A stretch of 64,000 nt of DNA from Blastocatellia bacterium (GTDB lineage: Bacteria; Acidobacteriota; Blastocatellia; Pyrinomonadales; Pyrinomonadaceae): contig PMSM01000003.1 in assembly GCA_003168335.1 (NCBI GenBank), positions 248,001 through 312,000 of the forward strand. Direction: 5' to 3'. A program made the position numbers and the translations under genes. Positions 26,706-35,250 of this stretch are shown here, piece after piece. Position 1 is the first letter of the stretch. Each line of letters opens with the position of its first letter. The notes under the pieces were generated by a model. It was not told the DNA's origin. It made no database searches and worked only from the letters and a program-made list of their open reading frames with translations.

Positions 26706-27194
26706 TCAAAACTTCTTGGTCCGTTCATACGCATTCTCGGTGGTGAGCTCGACAGTTTGTCCGCGACCGAAAACGTTGACGGATAATCGCCACTCGATCT
26801 CTTCGCCGCCGGTCAAAGTTGCGTGGGCCCGGATCCACCAATTGCCGGCGGACAATTTCGCCACTGCCCGACCTTTGTCGTCGAGTTGCGGGCGCACGGG
26901 CACGAGTCCTTTCGTCCGTTGGGCCAGAAAATCATCGAAGGTTTTCCCAGGCCGCACGGCGGCAGAAAAATCGCGCTGCACAGCCGCATAATCGATCGGG
27001 TAAATTTCAATCTGCGTTCTGACCGCCGTGGCCGCCGAGTCGCCGCGCAAGATCACCGTCAGTTCTGAGTTTGGATTCGGGCTGGCGGTCCGCGCCGAGG
27101 ATTCGTCCGCCGGCAGGCGCCGGTACACGTTCCAGCCGGCGGCGAAAAGCGCCGCGAGCAAAGCAGTTCCAAGGAAGATTCTGATTATCGTCAT
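26706..27194 (-). CDS. Membrane-anchored protein of unknown function
   Basis: A 162-residue protein with one N-terminal membrane segment (MTIIRIFLGTALLAALFAAG). The rest, about 115 residues, is predicted outside the membrane and contains ELTVILRGDSAATAVRTQIE, a helical middle (FDDFLAQRTKGL) and a beta-rich end AGNWWIRAHATLTGGEEIEW. The end pattern (WWIRA.A...G.EI.W.....V..G) suggests a beta-sandwich, perhaps carboxypeptidase-regulatory-like. No family is recognised. Confidence 0.65.
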   Translation of the reverse strand: MTIIRIFLGTALLAALFAAGWNVYRRLPADESSARTASPNPNSELTVILRGDSAATAVRTQIEIYPIDYAAVQRDFSAAVRPGKTFDDFLAQRTKGLVPVRPQLDDKGRAVAKLSAGNWWIRAHATLTGGEEIEWRLSVNVFGRGQTVELTTENAYERTKKF

Positions 27195-27249
27195 CGTTCA
27201 GGCCTTCCGCAGGTCCGACTTAAACCGGCAGAACCGACTGATTCCCTCA

Positions 27250-27381
27250 CTATCCGGAAGCTCCGCAGGAGCGAGATGTTTATAGCATTGAAAGTTCCAA
27301 AATGAATACTAGCTCCGCAGGAGCAAAACGCTTTCGCTCCTGCGGAGCTTTAGCACTTGTGCGAGTTCGGAGCTATAAATA
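27250..27381. repeat. CTCCGCAGGAGC repeat cluster upstream of purF
   Basis: CTCCGCAGGAGC occurs near 27264 and 27312, and its inverse GCTCCTGCGGAGC near 27335-27347; GAGCTATAAAT near 27369 partly mirrors GTTTATAGC near 27278. This is a compound palindromic element in the divergent promoter region of purF. Confidence 0.7.
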
Positions 27382-27465
27382 TTGCGCGGCCTCACGGCGC
27401 TCGGACGCAAACACGCCCCTCACTGGCTGTCTCGCCCGTTCCCAGCACAGTTGAAAGCCACGCGA

Positions 27466-28926
27466 ATGCGCGATAATCTCAAAGCTGTGATCAATATCGA
27501 CGACGACAAGTTGCACGAAGAGTGCGGCGTGTTCGGGATCTACGGACATGCGGAAGCGTCGCGCCTCACCTATCTCGGTCTCTACGCATTGCAGCACCGC
27601 GGGCAGGAGTCGTGCGGCATTGCCGTTTCGAACGGCGAGCATCTGCTTTCAGAGCGAGACATGGGTTACGTCTCGGAAGCTTTCGATCAGACGCGTTTGG
27701 ATCGGATGCCGGGCACCAGCGCGATCGGCCACGTACGCTATTCCACTGCCGGCGAAGTTTCGCTGCGTGAATGCCAACCGTTTCTGGTCACCTGCCAGCA
27801 CGGCCAGATCGCCGTTTGTCACAATGGCAACCTGCCGTTTGCGCGCGAAGAACGAAAGAAGCTCGAGCGCGAAGGCGCGATCTTTTCCTCAACCTCTGAT
27901 ACTGAAGTCGTCCTGCACGGCGTGGCGCGTTCACGCGCGGCGGGAGTGGCCGAAGCGATTTCCGAAGTCCTGCGCCACACCGAAGGCGCGTTCTCGATGC
28001 TCTTTCTGACGCCGACTGAGTTGATTGCGATTCGCGATCCGCGCGGCTTTCGCCCGCTGGCCCTGGGTCGCCTGGAAGACGCCTGGGTGATCGCTTCGGA
28101 GACATGCGCCTTCGATCTAATCGATGCCAAGTACGTGCGCGACATCGAGCCGGGAGAGATGGTGGTCATTAACGAAGACGGTTTGCGTTCGTCGCGCCCG
28201 CTCGTGGCGCAACAGCATTCAATGTGCATCTTTGAGCACGTTTACTTTGCGCGCCCCGATTCGCTCATCTTCGGCCAGTCGGTCAACCTTTCGCGACACA
28301 GGATGGGCAAACGTTTGGCGATCGAGCAACCCGCGGACGCGGACCTCGTGGTGCCGGTGCCCGACTCAGGCGTGCCCGCGGCGATTGGTTATTCGTCAGA
28401 GAGCGGACTGCCGTTTCGTTTCGGGCTGGTGCGCAATCACTACATCGGCCGCACCTTCATCGAGCCGAGGCAGTCGATTCGCAGCTTTGGGGTGCGTATC
28501 AAGCTGAACCCCGTGCGTCACTTGATCGAAAACAAACGCATCGTACTGATTGACGATTCGATCGTGCGCGGGACGACTTCGAAAAAGATCGTGCGCATGG
28601 TGCGCGAAGCCGGAGCGAAGGAAATTCATGTGCGCATTTCCTGTCCGCCGACGATTAGCCCGTGCTACTACGGCGTCGACACGCCCAACAAATCAGAACT
28701 GATCGCGGCGAACATGTCCGTGGAAGAAATTCGCGAATTCATCGAAGCCGACTCGCTCGGCTACCTTTCGCTCGACGGCATGTTGGAAGCGACCGGAATC
28801 AATCCGAACTCAGCCTGCGTCGCCTGCTGGAACGAAAAATACCCGACCCGCATCACCAGCGCGGCCGAGACAATGCATTCGCGCGAGCAGTCGGGCGCAC
28901 CCGCGCGGATGGCGGTGGAAACCTAG
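27466..28926 (+). CDS. purF: Amidophosphoribosyltransferase PurF
   Basis: A 486-residue enzyme catalysing the first step of purine synthesis (PRPP plus glutamine to phosphoribosylamine). ATG 27466 places the nucleophile in EECGVFGIYGHAEAS after a propeptide of 19 residues, so N-terminal processing is expected. Glutaminase marks are LQHRGQESCGIAV and GHVRYSTAG. The phosphoribosyltransferase part has VVPVPDSGVPAAIGY and the PRPP loop IVLIDDSIVRGTTS. Cysteines in ISCPPTISPC and ACVACWNEKYPT suit the iron-sulphur-containing Bacillus-type enzyme. The frame is open 28 codons further upstream into a repeat region. It is the first gene of a long rightward run into purine breakdown genes. Confidence 0.95.
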   Translation: MRDNLKAVINIDDDKLHEECGVFGIYGHAEASRLTYLGLYALQHRGQESCGIAVSNGEHLLSERDMGYVSEAFDQTRLDRMPGTSAIGHVRYSTAGEVSLRECQPFLVTCQHGQIAVCHNGNLPFAREERKKLEREGAIFSSTSDTEVVLHGVARSRAAGVAEAISEVLRHTEGAFSMLFLTPTELIAIRDPRGFRPLALGRLEDAWVIASETCAFDLIDAKYVRDIEPGEMVVINEDGLRSSRPLVAQQHSMCIFEHVYFARPDSLIFGQSVNLSRHRMGKRLAIEQPADADLVVPVPDSGVPAAIGYSSESGLPFRFGLVRNHYIGRTFIEPRQSIRSFGVRIKLNPVRHLIENKRIVLIDDSIVRGTTSKKIVRMVREAGAKEIHVRISCPPTISPCYYGVDTPNKSELIAANMSVEEIREFIEADSLGYLSLDGMLEATGINPNSACVACWNEKYPTRITSAAETMHSREQSGAPARMAVET

Positions 28927-28966
28927 TACGCTGCCTGGAAGTAGGTAAACCTAATAAAAATCCCTG

Positions 28967-31237
28967 ATGAACCTCGTTGGCAAACCCATTCCCCGCAAAG
29001 AGGGCCGCAAGAAAGTTACCGGCCAGGCGCTTTACGTTGACGATCTGAGTTTTCCGGGAATGCTGCACGGCGTCACGGTGCGCAGTTCGGTTCCGCGTGG
29101 CCGGATCAAGAACATTTCTTTCGATCAACCGCCCGCTACCGCAGGCGGTTCTGACCGCAACATTCCGTGGAACGAATTCACGATCGTCACCGCCAAAGAC
29201 ATTCGTGATTTGAAGCTTGGGGAAAACTATGTCGCACTAATCCTTAACGACCAGCCTTATCTCGCCGACGAAGTCGTGAACCATCCTGAAGAAGCGATCG
29301 TCCTGCTGGCTCATCCCGATAAATATCTGCTGGAAGAAGCACGCCGTCATGTCTCGATCGAATATGAAGAGTTGCCGGCGATCTTTTCTTTGCACGATTC
29401 GCTCGCCCAAAAGGAAATCATTTGGGGTGACGACAACGTCTTCAAAAAGTTTCTGGTTGATAAAGGCAACGTTGACGACGTGTGGGCGAAAGCGGATTTC
29501 ATCGTCGAAGGCGAATATGAAACCGGCGCGCAGGAGCAACTGTACATCGAGAACAACGGCGCGATCGCTTTGGCGAATCCGAACGATGGCGTGACTGTCT
29601 GGGGATCGATGCAGTGTCCTTACTATGTCCACAAAGCCTTAATCAAGTTGTTCGGTTTGCCGGAAGAAAAAATTCGCGTGATTCAAACTGAGACCGGTGG
29701 CGGCTTTGGCGGCAAGGAAGAATATCCTTCGATGATTGCCGGGCATGCGGCGCTGCTGGCCTGGAAATCCGGGCTACCCGTGAAGATGATCTACGATCGC
29801 GCGGAAGACATGGTCGCCACCACGAAACGCCATCCGTCGCGCACGCTACATAAAACCGCCGTCAACAAAGATGGAAAGCTTTTGGCGATGGAGATCGATT
29901 TCGTGATCGATGGCGGCGCGTACTGTACTTTGTCGCCCGTCGTACTTTCGCGCGGCACGATTCACGCGGCTGGTCCTTATTTCTGTCCGGACGTGCGGAT
30001 CAAGAGCACGGCAGTCGCGACGAACCTGCCACCGCACGGCGCCTTCAGAGGATTTGGCGCGCCGCAGAGCATTTTTGCGCTGGAACGGCACCTCGACAAA
30101 GTCGCCAAGACCGTTGGCCTGACTCCGGAAGAGTTTCGTCGACGCAACTTCATTCATGAAGGCGAGACGACCGCGACCAATCAAACCATTCGCGAGAAAG
30201 TCGACATGGATGGCTTGCTCAATCGGGCCTTCGAGTTGAGCGACTATCACGCCAAACGCGAACGCTTCGCACGCGAAAACGGCTCGGATCGACCTTCACG
30301 AATACGAAAAGGCATCGGCTTCGCTTCATTCATGCACGGCGCCGGCTTCACCGGCTCTGGCGAAGTTTATCTGCAATCGGTGGTCGGCGCGGAGGCAACG
30401 CCGGAAGGCCTGATCAGAATTCTGGCTGCGAGCACTGAGATTGGCCAGGGCACGAACACAATTTTTGCGCAGATTGCGGCTGATGCGCTGGGTCTTGGTT
30501 ACGATCTCTTCGAAGTGGCCCAGCCGGATACCGCACAGGTTCCGAACAGTGGGCCCACGGTCGCGTCGCGCACCTGCATGATCGTCGGCAAGCTGGTCGA
30601 ATCTGCGGTGGTGGGTTTGAAACAGACGCTCCTCGGCAGTGGCTTGTTGAAAGATCAGTACACGCAGGCGGAATTTCAAAGGGCGTGCGGTGATTACATT
30701 GAAAAGTTTGGAAGGCTTCAATCCTTCAGCAAGTATCAACCGCCGCCGAATATTCTTTGGGACGACGAGAAGTATCAGGGCGATGCCTACGGCGCGTTTG
30801 CCTGGGCCGTCTATGTGGCGGAAGTCTCCGTGGACCTTTTAACCTATGAAGCGCACGTCGATGACTTTGTCGCGGTGCAGGAAGTCGGGCGCGTAATCAA
30901 TCCAGTGCTGGCCGCCGGACAAATTGAAGGGGGAATCGCGCAGGCAATCGGCATGACGCTCTACGAAAACGTCGTCTGGGAAAACGGGCGGATGAAAAAT
31001 GGCCAGATGACGAACTACATCATGCCGACCGCGGCCGACATTCCGCCAATTCGTGTCTACTTTGAAGAGAACCCGTACGCCTATGGCCCGGACGGGGCGA
31101 AAGGCATCGGCGAGTTACCAATGGACGGGCCGGCGCCGGCGATCTTAAACGCGATTGAGAATGCGACGGGCGAGAGCTTCAATCAGATTCCGTTGATGCC
31201 GGAGAAGATGATGGAAGATTTAGTCGGGCAAGGCTGA
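28967..31237 (+). CDS. Molybdenum hydroxylase large subunit, probably xanthine dehydrogenase
   Basis: The 756-residue molybdopterin-binding subunit of a xanthine-oxidase-family enzyme. It has VGKPIPRKEGRKKVTGQALY at the start, ETGGGFGGKEEYPSMIAGHA, GGAYCTLSPVVLSRG, HGAFRGFGAPQSIFALER and, near the C-terminus, the active-site Glu block KGIGELPMDGPAPAILNAIE. ASTEIGQGTNTIFAQ is the cofactor-contact region. Xanthine as substrate is inferred from context: the FeS and FAD subunits follow (31792, 32914) and then the full urate-to-allantoate pathway. Other purine or aldehyde substrates are not excluded by sequence alone. Confidence 0.88.
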   Translation: MNLVGKPIPRKEGRKKVTGQALYVDDLSFPGMLHGVTVRSSVPRGRIKNISFDQPPATAGGSDRNIPWNEFTIVTAKDIRDLKLGENYVALILNDQPYLADEVVNHPEEAIVLLAHPDKYLLEEARRHVSIEYEELPAIFSLHDSLAQKEIIWGDDNVFKKFLVDKGNVDDVWAKADFIVEGEYETGAQEQLYIENNGAIALANPNDGVTVWGSMQCPYYVHKALIKLFGLPEEKIRVIQTETGGGFGGKEEYPSMIAGHAALLAWKSGLPVKMIYDRAEDMVATTKRHPSRTLHKTAVNKDGKLLAMEIDFVIDGGAYCTLSPVVLSRGTIHAAGPYFCPDVRIKSTAVATNLPPHGAFRGFGAPQSIFALERHLDKVAKTVGLTPEEFRRRNFIHEGETTATNQTIREKVDMDGLLNRAFELSDYHAKRERFARENGSDRPSRIRKGIGFASFMHGAGFTGSGEVYLQSVVGAEATPEGLIRILAASTEIGQGTNTIFAQIAADALGLGYDLFEVAQPDTAQVPNSGPTVASRTCMIVGKLVESAVVGLKQTLLGSGLLKDQYTQAEFQRACGDYIEKFGRLQSFSKYQPPPNILWDDEKYQGDAYGAFAWAVYVAEVSVDLLTYEAHVDDFVAVQEVGRVINPVLAAGQIEGGIAQAIGMTLYENVVWENGRMKNGQMTNYIMPTAADIPPIRVYFEENPYAYGPDGAKGIGELPMDGPAPAILNAIENATGESFNQIPLMPEKMMEDLVGQG

Positions 31238-31287
31238 TTACTATTTCGCAACGGCTCTCGTGCTTCACTCACCCGACGTCTACTCTT

Positions 31288-31752
31288 ATGGAACGAATCA
31301 TTAGTGCCGCATTTTCCTTTTTGATAGGAACCGTCGGACTTTGGGCGGGTTTCAAACAGTTGCGAAATCGTACCAAGCTTAATCAGTGGCCGACGACAAA
31401 AGGAAGAGTGATTGAGCGTGGCACGTATCAGCCATTCATACCGGCTGCGGGTCCGCCCGCGTTTCGCCATTCGCCTTTGGTGAAGTACGTTTATCAGGTT
31501 TCCGGTAAGGAATTCATCAACGATAGCGTTCGACCAAAACGGATTCAGCTACCGCGACACAACACCAAAGAGTGGGCGCAGAAAATGGCGGGGTCAGTCC
31601 CCGACGAAGTGACCGTCATTTATAACCCCGAAGATCCGGGCGAGTCCTTCCTCGTCCAGACGCCCAGGGCAATGCTATACATTGTGATCGGCGCTTCGTG
31701 TCTGGCTATTCTATTTGGACTGTTATTTCTGCTGGTTTTTTCGCCGAAGTGA
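31288..31752 (+). CDS. DUF3592 membrane protein
   Basis: A 154-residue protein with hydrophobic segments at both ends (MERIISAAFSFLIGTVGLWAG and MLYIVIGASCLAILFGLLFL) enclosing an extracellular-type beta region. The blocks NQWPTTKGRVIERGTY, SPLVKYVYQVSGKEFINDSV and VTVIYNPEDPGESFLV are those of DUF3592. Its function is unknown. It sits between the large and small subunit genes of the Mo hydroxylase, an unusual place, and has no evident link to the enzyme. Confidence 0.8.
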   Translation: MERIISAAFSFLIGTVGLWAGFKQLRNRTKLNQWPTTKGRVIERGTYQPFIPAAGPPAFRHSPLVKYVYQVSGKEFINDSVRPKRIQLPRHNTKEWAQKMAGSVPDEVTVIYNPEDPGESFLVQTPRAMLYIVIGASCLAILFGLLFLLVFSPK

Positions 31753-31791
31753 ACAAAGCGCGCCGTGAAGGACGTTGAACTAACTCGCACG

Positions 31792-32274
31792 ATGGATACG
31801 CAAGACATCTACACAAAGAGCACAGTGCGGTGCACCGTCAACGGCGAGAGCAAGGCGCTGCATGTTTATCCCATGGAGCGGCTGCTCGACGTGTTGCGCG
31901 AGCAATTGCGTCTGACCGGAACCAAAGAAGGTTGTGGCGAAGGCGAGTGTGGCGCGTGCAGCGTCATGATCGATGGGCAGATCGTCAACAGTTGTCTGGT
32001 GCCGGTCGCGCAAGTCGAAGGCGCTTCAATTCAAACCATCGAGGGGATAGCCACTGAGGACCAACTACACGCCGTGCAGCAGGCTTTCATTGAATGCGGC
32101 GGCGCACAGTGTGGCATCTGCACGCCGGGAATGGTTCTGGCCGCGGTGGATCTGCTCGCAAAGAATTCTCATCCGAGTGAGTCGGAGATTCGCAACGGAC
32201 TGGCCGGGAATCTCTGTCGCTGTACGGGCTATATGAAGATTTTTGAATCGGTGGTGCGGGCTTGTGAGAAATAA
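31792..32274 (+). CDS. Xanthine dehydrogenase-type [2Fe-2S] subunit
   Basis: A 160-residue iron-sulphur subunit that passes electrons from the molybdenum site to FAD. The plant-type cluster is bound by KEGCGEGECGACSVMIDG with a further Cys in VNSCLVP; the second cluster by GGAQCGICTPGMVLAA and GNLCRCTGYMKI. All eight cysteines are present. ATG 31792 gives a normal N-terminus; an in-frame GTG at 31765 is possible. It is the partner of the subunits at 28967 and 32914. The order large, small, then FAD subunit is interrupted by two unrelated inserts. Confidence 0.93.
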   Translation: MDTQDIYTKSTVRCTVNGESKALHVYPMERLLDVLREQLRLTGTKEGCGEGECGACSVMIDGQIVNSCLVPVAQVEGASIQTIEGIATEDQLHAVQQAFIECGGAQCGICTPGMVLAAVDLLAKNSHPSESEIRNGLAGNLCRCTGYMKIFESVVRACEK

Positions 32275-32283
32275 TTAACAGCG

Positions 32284-32742
32284 ATGATAGATATCCATGA
32301 TGAATTACGGCGAGTGACAACGAAGCTCGACGAGCAGAATATCGAGTACGCCTTGTGCGGCGGCATGGCGATGGCCGTCCATCAACGGCCGAGATTCACC
32401 ATAGACATCGATCTTCTTATTCAGGAGGAGTCGTTGCCGGGGACGATGGACGTTGCTCGATCTTTGGGCTACAACATTCGCGGTAAGGATCTCAGCTTCG
32501 CCAACGGTGCGGTGGAAATTCGCCGCGTCTCGAAGATCGATCCTGATTCAGGAGATCTGTTGACGCTGGACTTGCTGTTGGTCACGCCTGAAGTTCGGGT
32601 TGCCTGGGACTCTCGCGTCCAGGCGGAGTGGGAAGGCGGAACGCTGACTGTCGTTTCGGCGGCGGGCTTGATCGCTATGAAACAACTGAGAAGAAGTGGC
32701 ACGGACTTGGACGACATCAAAGCTTTGGAAGAAGGAGAGTGA
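32284..32742 (+). CDS. Nucleotidyltransferase-fold protein (AbiEii/MNT-like)
   Basis: A 152-residue minimal nucleotidyltransferase. The core is ALCGGMAMAVHQRPRFTIDI and the following DLL: GG, then the catalytic DxD in TIDIDLL, with the third acidic position probably in LTLDLLLV. The C-terminal helix AAGLIAMKQLRRSGTDLDDI fits AbiEii-type toxins and related proteins. A small basic protein gene follows one base later, so the two form a unit that looks like a toxin-antitoxin or antitoxin-like pair, but activity is not known. The pair sits inside the Mo-hydroxylase operon and has no metabolic connection to it. Confidence 0.82.
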   Translation: MIDIHDELRRVTTKLDEQNIEYALCGGMAMAVHQRPRFTIDIDLLIQEESLPGTMDVARSLGYNIRGKDLSFANGAVEIRRVSKIDPDSGDLLTLDLLLVTPEVRVAWDSRVQAEWEGGTLTVVSAAGLIAMKQLRRSGTDLDDIKALEEGE

Positions 32743-32743
32743 T

Positions 32744-32917
32744 ATGCGCAAGGTTGACATGTCCGCTGACGCCGTTACGACCCGGTTGAAACGCGTATCT
32801 CAGCTTCGCCGCCTCGGCCTCTCTCTTCAGAAGGCCAGAATCAAAAGGGAAGAGGATCGGCCACAAGGAATAGAGCGGCGCAGCGAGGCAAAGCCTCGCC
32901 AGCCAAAGCCCCAATGA
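32744..32917 (+). CDS. Small basic protein paired with the nucleotidyltransferase
   Basis: A 57-residue protein starting at ATG 32744 right behind GAAGGAGAG, a strong ribosome site that lies in the end of the upstream gene. The N-terminal part VDMSADAVTTRLKRVSQLRR and on is a predicted amphipathic helix pair; the tail is Arg/Lys/Pro-rich. I recall the pattern of a short MS-x-EAV-x-RL-like protein behind such nucleotidyltransferases as recurrent, but cannot verify it. It overlaps the FAD subunit start by 4 bases (ATGA), so translational coupling is likely. Confidence 0.7.
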   Translation: MRKVDMSADAVTTRLKRVSQLRRLGLSLQKARIKREEDRPQGIERRSEAKPRQPKPQ

Positions 32918-33783
32918 GAGCCTACGTCCCCTCTTACCAATTGATTTCGCCCGCCACTCTCGGCGAAGCGCTCGATGTGCTCGCGCGCGCCGCCGGCGCC
33001 TGGCAGCCTTTCGCCGGCGGCACCGATTTGATGGTGCTGCTCGAAGCCGGCAAGCTGCCGCACAAAAACTACCTGAACATCTGGAATCTGCCGGAACTGC
33101 ACGGCATTGAAGTAACGGACGCGCATGTCACGCTCGGCGCGCTGACCACTTACACTGAAGTCCAGGATCACGAAACACTGCGCGAGCAATTTCCGATGCT
33201 TTGTCAGGCCGCAAGTGAAACCGGCGGGCTGGCAATTCAGAATCGCGGGACGATCGGCGGCAATATCGTCAACGCTTCACCGGCAGCCGATTCACCGCCG
33301 GCGCTACTGGCGTACGACGCCGAGCTTGAATTCGTCTCTGCTAAAGGCTCGCGTACGATCCCCTATTATTCTTTTCATACCGGTTATAAGCAGATGAACA
33401 TACGGCCGGACGAGCTGCTGCGGTCGATTCGTCTGCCACGACCGGCCACCGAGTCGCAGCATTACTATCGCAAGGTCGGGACGCGCAAGGCGCAGGCGAT
33501 CTCGAAGGTTTGTTTCGCCGGGGTGGCGCGGATGGACGCGGATCGGATCGCTGATGTTCGGATCGCATTGGGCAGCGTAGCGCCTGTCCCGCTTCGTTGT
33601 GTACAGACCGAAGCTGCGTTACGAAACAGGAGAATCAACGCGGAAACATTGGCAATCGCAAAAGCAGCCCTCACCGCTGAGATTGCTCCGATCGACGATC
33701 TGCGATCGACCAGAAATTACCGGCTCAAGGTGTCGCTCAACCTGCTTGAAGATTTTGTTCTGCGGCTCGCCCCAACTTTCTGA
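32914..33783 (+). CDS. Xanthine dehydrogenase-type FAD-binding subunit
   Basis: A 289-residue flavoprotein subunit of the CoxM/XdhB type. FAD contacts are WQPFAGGTDLMVLLEAG at about residue 30-46, TLGALTTYTEVQDH, and IQNRGTIGGNIVNASPAAD at about 110-128. A C-terminal CO-dehydrogenase-flavoprotein-like domain has YRKVGTRKAQAISKV and RIALGSVAPVPLR. It would pass electrons from the [2Fe-2S] subunit to NAD or another acceptor. ATG 32914 overlaps the previous gene, as usual for coupled operon genes. Confidence 0.93.
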   Translation: MRAYVPSYQLISPATLGEALDVLARAAGAWQPFAGGTDLMVLLEAGKLPHKNYLNIWNLPELHGIEVTDAHVTLGALTTYTEVQDHETLREQFPMLCQAASETGGLAIQNRGTIGGNIVNASPAADSPPALLAYDAELEFVSAKGSRTIPYYSFHTGYKQMNIRPDELLRSIRLPRPATESQHYYRKVGTRKAQAISKVCFAGVARMDADRIADVRIALGSVAPVPLRCVQTEAALRNRRINAETLAIAKAALTAEIAPIDDLRSTRNYRLKVSLNLLEDFVLRLAPTF

Positions 33784-33895
33784 ACCTGCCCGGAGCCTGT
33801 CCGATGTTCTCGGCGCAACCTGACGGGGGTGCGCTAACTAAATAGTGACCTGCTAGCGCGGCATGCGCTAGAATCGCCCTGCTAGTTCCTCTGTT
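33784..33895. other. Intergenic region with hairpin
   Basis: A perfect stem CTAGCGC / GCGCTAG closes near 33853-33871. No T-tract follows, so it is not a clear terminator. It separates the Mo-hydroxylase genes from the GDSL hydrolase gene. Confidence 0.45.
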
Positions 33896-35077
33896 ATGAA
33901 GCGCATCGCTCACCCAGCGAAGTGTTCGATCCTCGCCGCCCTCGCGGCGATCATCTTTATTTCTTCACTCCCTGCTTTTGGGCAGAGTGCTCAGCCGGCT
34001 GCGGACAACCGGCAGTTCAACTTACTGGTGCTCGGCGATTCAATCGCGTGGGGCCAGGGCCTCAGGGATGAACACAAAGCCTGGTATCAGGTAAAGACCT
34101 GGCTGGCGGACACCGCCGGTCGGAAGGTGTTTGAAAGGGTCGAGGCCCATTCCGGGGCGGTAATCGGGTCACCCGGAGACTCAGCCGGGAATCCGGATCC
34201 GCCGCTCGATGGTGAAGTAAATCGGACCCTCCCAAGTGTGAACCATCAAATAGAAAACGCGCTGCGGTCTTACGCCAATCCTGCTCAGGTTGATCTGATC
34301 ATCGTGGATGGCTGCATCAACGACCTCGATGCGCGGAGGCTGCTGAACGCCGTCAACACTCCAAAGGGAATACGTGAATCGGCGGAACAGAAATGCGGCC
34401 CGCCGATGGAGGCCCTGCTGACCAGGCTAACCACGTCGTTTCCGCAGGCCCACGTGATCGTCACCGGTTACTATCCAATCCTCTCTGAGAAGACATCCCG
34501 CGATCTCTTCATGCGGGCCCTGGCGAAAAAATTCTATACGGGAACTGAGCGGATGAAGGATAAGCAGTTGCTCGCCAGGCTCATAGAAATCTCTAAAGAG
34601 TGGTACGAGGGTTCCAATCAGATGCTGGCCGCGGCCGCCGGAAAGATCGACGCGCAGCTGGCCGCGAAGGGCTCGCGACAGCGAGTATTGTTTGCCGAGG
34701 TGGGTTTCCTGCCTGAGTACTCGTTCGCGGCTCCGCAGTCGCGCTTGTGGGGTTTCGATGCCTCTTTCCTGAGAAAGCTTCTGGTTGTTCTGACCCTGGG
34801 CAGAGTAAGTCTGAAGACGAATGATGAGCAGCGGAACCAGCGCGGCACCAGTTGCAAGGCAACGTTCAAGCGACCCGCAGGCGAGACTGGGGATCAAAAG
34901 AGAGCGAGAGAGAACCGGATCATGCTCTGCCGGCTCGCCGCTATTGGACATCCGAACCGTGAAGGCGCGTCGATGTATGCTGAAGCGATCAGCAGGCAAT
35001 TGAAAGTACTGATCAGCAGCCCCGGATGGCTAAGGAGCATGGGCGTGATCGCCGCGCCCGGCAATCCTATTCGATAA
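33896..35077 (+). CDS. Secreted SGNH/GDSL-type hydrolase
   Basis: A 393-residue exported esterase-like protein. The signal peptide spans residues 1-33 (ILAALAAIIFISSLPAFG). The SGNH nucleophile block FNLLVLGDSIAWGQGL is at about residue 42; a block with Asn follows (IIVDGCINDLDARRL), and the catalytic His is probably in AAIGHPNREGASMYAEAI near the C-terminus. About 90 residues between 240 and 340 are extra compared with a minimal fold. It would hydrolyse an ester or acyl group outside the cytoplasm; the substrate is unknown. It lies between xanthine and allantoin genes without an evident metabolic role. Confidence 0.82.
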   Translation: MKRIAHPAKCSILAALAAIIFISSLPAFGQSAQPAADNRQFNLLVLGDSIAWGQGLRDEHKAWYQVKTWLADTAGRKVFERVEAHSGAVIGSPGDSAGNPDPPLDGEVNRTLPSVNHQIENALRSYANPAQVDLIIVDGCINDLDARRLLNAVNTPKGIRESAEQKCGPPMEALLTRLTTSFPQAHVIVTGYYPILSEKTSRDLFMRALAKKFYTGTERMKDKQLLARLIEISKEWYEGSNQMLAAAAGKIDAQLAAKGSRQRVLFAEVGFLPEYSFAAPQSRLWGFDASFLRKLLVVLTLGRVSLKTNDEQRNQRGTSCKATFKRPAGETGDQKRARENRIMLCRLAAIGHPNREGASMYAEAISRQLKVLISSPGWLRSMGVIAAPGNPIR

Positions 35078-35082
35078 GATAA

Positions 35083-35165
35083 GAGTTGAGAGTACCGGCT
35101 TTCGGCCGGGTTTTATGAGTCGAGGAACCTCCCAACTGAAGTTGGGACGCTAAACACCCGAACGT
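35083..35165. repeat. Short palindromes between GDSL and membrane-protein genes
   Basis: ACCGGCTTTCGGCCGGGT and CCCAACTGAAGTTGGGAC are two hairpin units of the same REP-like style as elsewhere in the window. Confidence 0.55.
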
Positions 35166-35250
35166 CTATTGCGCCCCGGGCCAAGCCCGTGATAAATGTC
35201 GGCCGCCTGACCTGCAACTGCCTGGCTTACACCTAAAGGAGAGAACCACA

